This document shows positions 22,025 to 22,492 of a DNA stretch of 22,492 nt, in pieces. The notes beneath the pieces were generated by a model. That model was not told the origin of the DNA. It saw only the letters and a list, made by a program, of their open reading frames with translations, and did not search any database. The DNA comes from JBOHTO01 sp050733695. Its GTDB lineage: Bacteria > Gemmatimonadota > Gemmatimonadetes > Gemmatimonadales > Gemmatimonadaceae. The translations under genes were made by a program, and so were the position numbers. The stretch spans positions 1 through 22,492 of the forward strand of contig JBOHTO010000173.1 of the NCBI GenBank assembly GCA_050733695.1. The letters run 5' to 3'. The number at the start of each line of letters is the position of its first letter. Position 1 is the stretch's first letter.

Positions 22025-22492
22025 TTACCCGGTACGGCCGAACAGCGCGGCGAGGTTGCGGTTGAGATCCGTCTCGAAGTTGTCGGCGAGAGCGATTGCT
22101 TCATCCACGGGGGTCCCGGCAGACGATGATCCGGACGCGGCGCTGGCCAGCGCGATCCGGAACTCGTCAAAATAGAGCCGGACGAGACCAAGCGAACTCG
22201 CCTGATCAAAGACGGTCAGGCAAAGGTAAGCGCCACGCGACGTGGATGCCTGCGCAAGAAAAATCTGTCGCTGTCGACCGGCGTGATGCAGCCCCGCGAA
22301 CGGTTGCCCCTCGAGCTGCCGGCCGAGCTCGGATGACGATGCATGGATCGCGGCTGCCAGCGCGCATGCTGACATCACGTCAACGGCCCGGGTGAAGCCG
22401 TGTTGCGCCAGCACCTGTCCGCTCGGGTGCAGCACGAGGGCCAGAAGTGCGCGCGCGTCATCCACGAGACGCCTGAGCGGCTCCTCGACCCA
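22025..22492 (-). CDS. mglB: MglB-like roadblock/LC7 protein (5' end outside window)
   Basis: The frame is open to the window edge, giving 155 visible residues, starting WVEEPLRRLVDDARALLALV. It fits the roadblock fold: a central strand-helix pattern (LVLHPSGQVLAQHGF, SACALAAAIHASSSELGRQL, LAQASTSRGAYLCLTVFD) and the MglB-like SSLGLVRLYFDE motif near the C-terminal helix. MglB is the GTPase-activating partner of MglA, working as a dimer that reorients the GTPase catalytic residues. A GTG at 22465 could be used as start but would cut the first roadblock helix, so the true start is probably 10-20 residues upstream of the window. An acidic tail of about 35 residues follows the domain. The stop TAA is at 22027-22025. 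Confidence 0.85.
   Translation of the reverse strand, partial: WVEEPLRRLVDDARALLALVLHPSGQVLAQHGFTRAVDVMSACALAAAIHASSSELGRQLEGQPFAGLHHAGRQRQIFLAQASTSRGAYLCLTVFDQASSLGLVRLYFDEFRIALASAASGSSSAGTPVDEAIALADNFETDLNRNLAALFGRTG

Overview
This is a high-GC bacterial window with genes packed tightly, almost all on the minus strand. It carries a Gram-negative style cell-wall cluster: the MurE carries the DNPR motif of meso-diaminopimelate-adding enzymes, and FtsI ends in a PASTA domain. It also has secreted TPR proteins and an MglA/MglB plus chemotaxis operon. Together these suggest Gemmatimonadota or a nearby lineage. That placement is an inference from gene content; no rRNA or other marker was compared.

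Region 1 (1-8799, minus strand) is a division and cell-wall (dcw) operon in the order rsmH, ftsL-like, ftsI, murE, murF, mraY, murD; murD runs off the left edge. RsmH methylates 16S rRNA, FtsL and FtsI belong to the septal synthesis complex, MurE, MurF and MurD build the UDP-MurNAc-pentapeptide, and MraY puts it on its lipid carrier. Most junctions overlap. The two that do not, murF-mraY and mraY-murD, are bridged by tiny ORFs. Between mraY and murD a 14-bp tandem repeat creates four five-codon ORFs, each overlapping the next by ATGA. No mraZ precedes rsmH.

Region 2 (8873-9778, plus strand) is a YegS/diacylglycerol-kinase family lipid kinase, divergent from rsmH. A strong hairpin at 9839-9871 separates it from the convergent genes that follow.

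Region 3 (9893-12064, minus strand) holds a secreted TPR protein, tRNA-Val(TAC), and a 56-residue two-helix membrane protein. The last has a near-consensus sigma70-type promoter that places the transcript start almost on its ATG.

Region 4 (12139-22492, minus strand) reads as one long operon, in transcription order: MglB-like roadblock protein (5' end outside the window), MglA GTPase, a protein with two tandem DnaA-type AAA+ ATPase domains and no DNA-binding domain IV, a DUF4388/PATAN-TPR protein, CheR, CheD, CheB, two CheW proteins, a cytoplasmic TPR protein, and a membrane-anchored HExxH peptidase-like protein. No CheA, CheY or chemoreceptor gene is present. The layout suggests a polarity GTPase switch joined to a chemosensory adaptation module, with the double-DnaA ATPase as the most unusual part.
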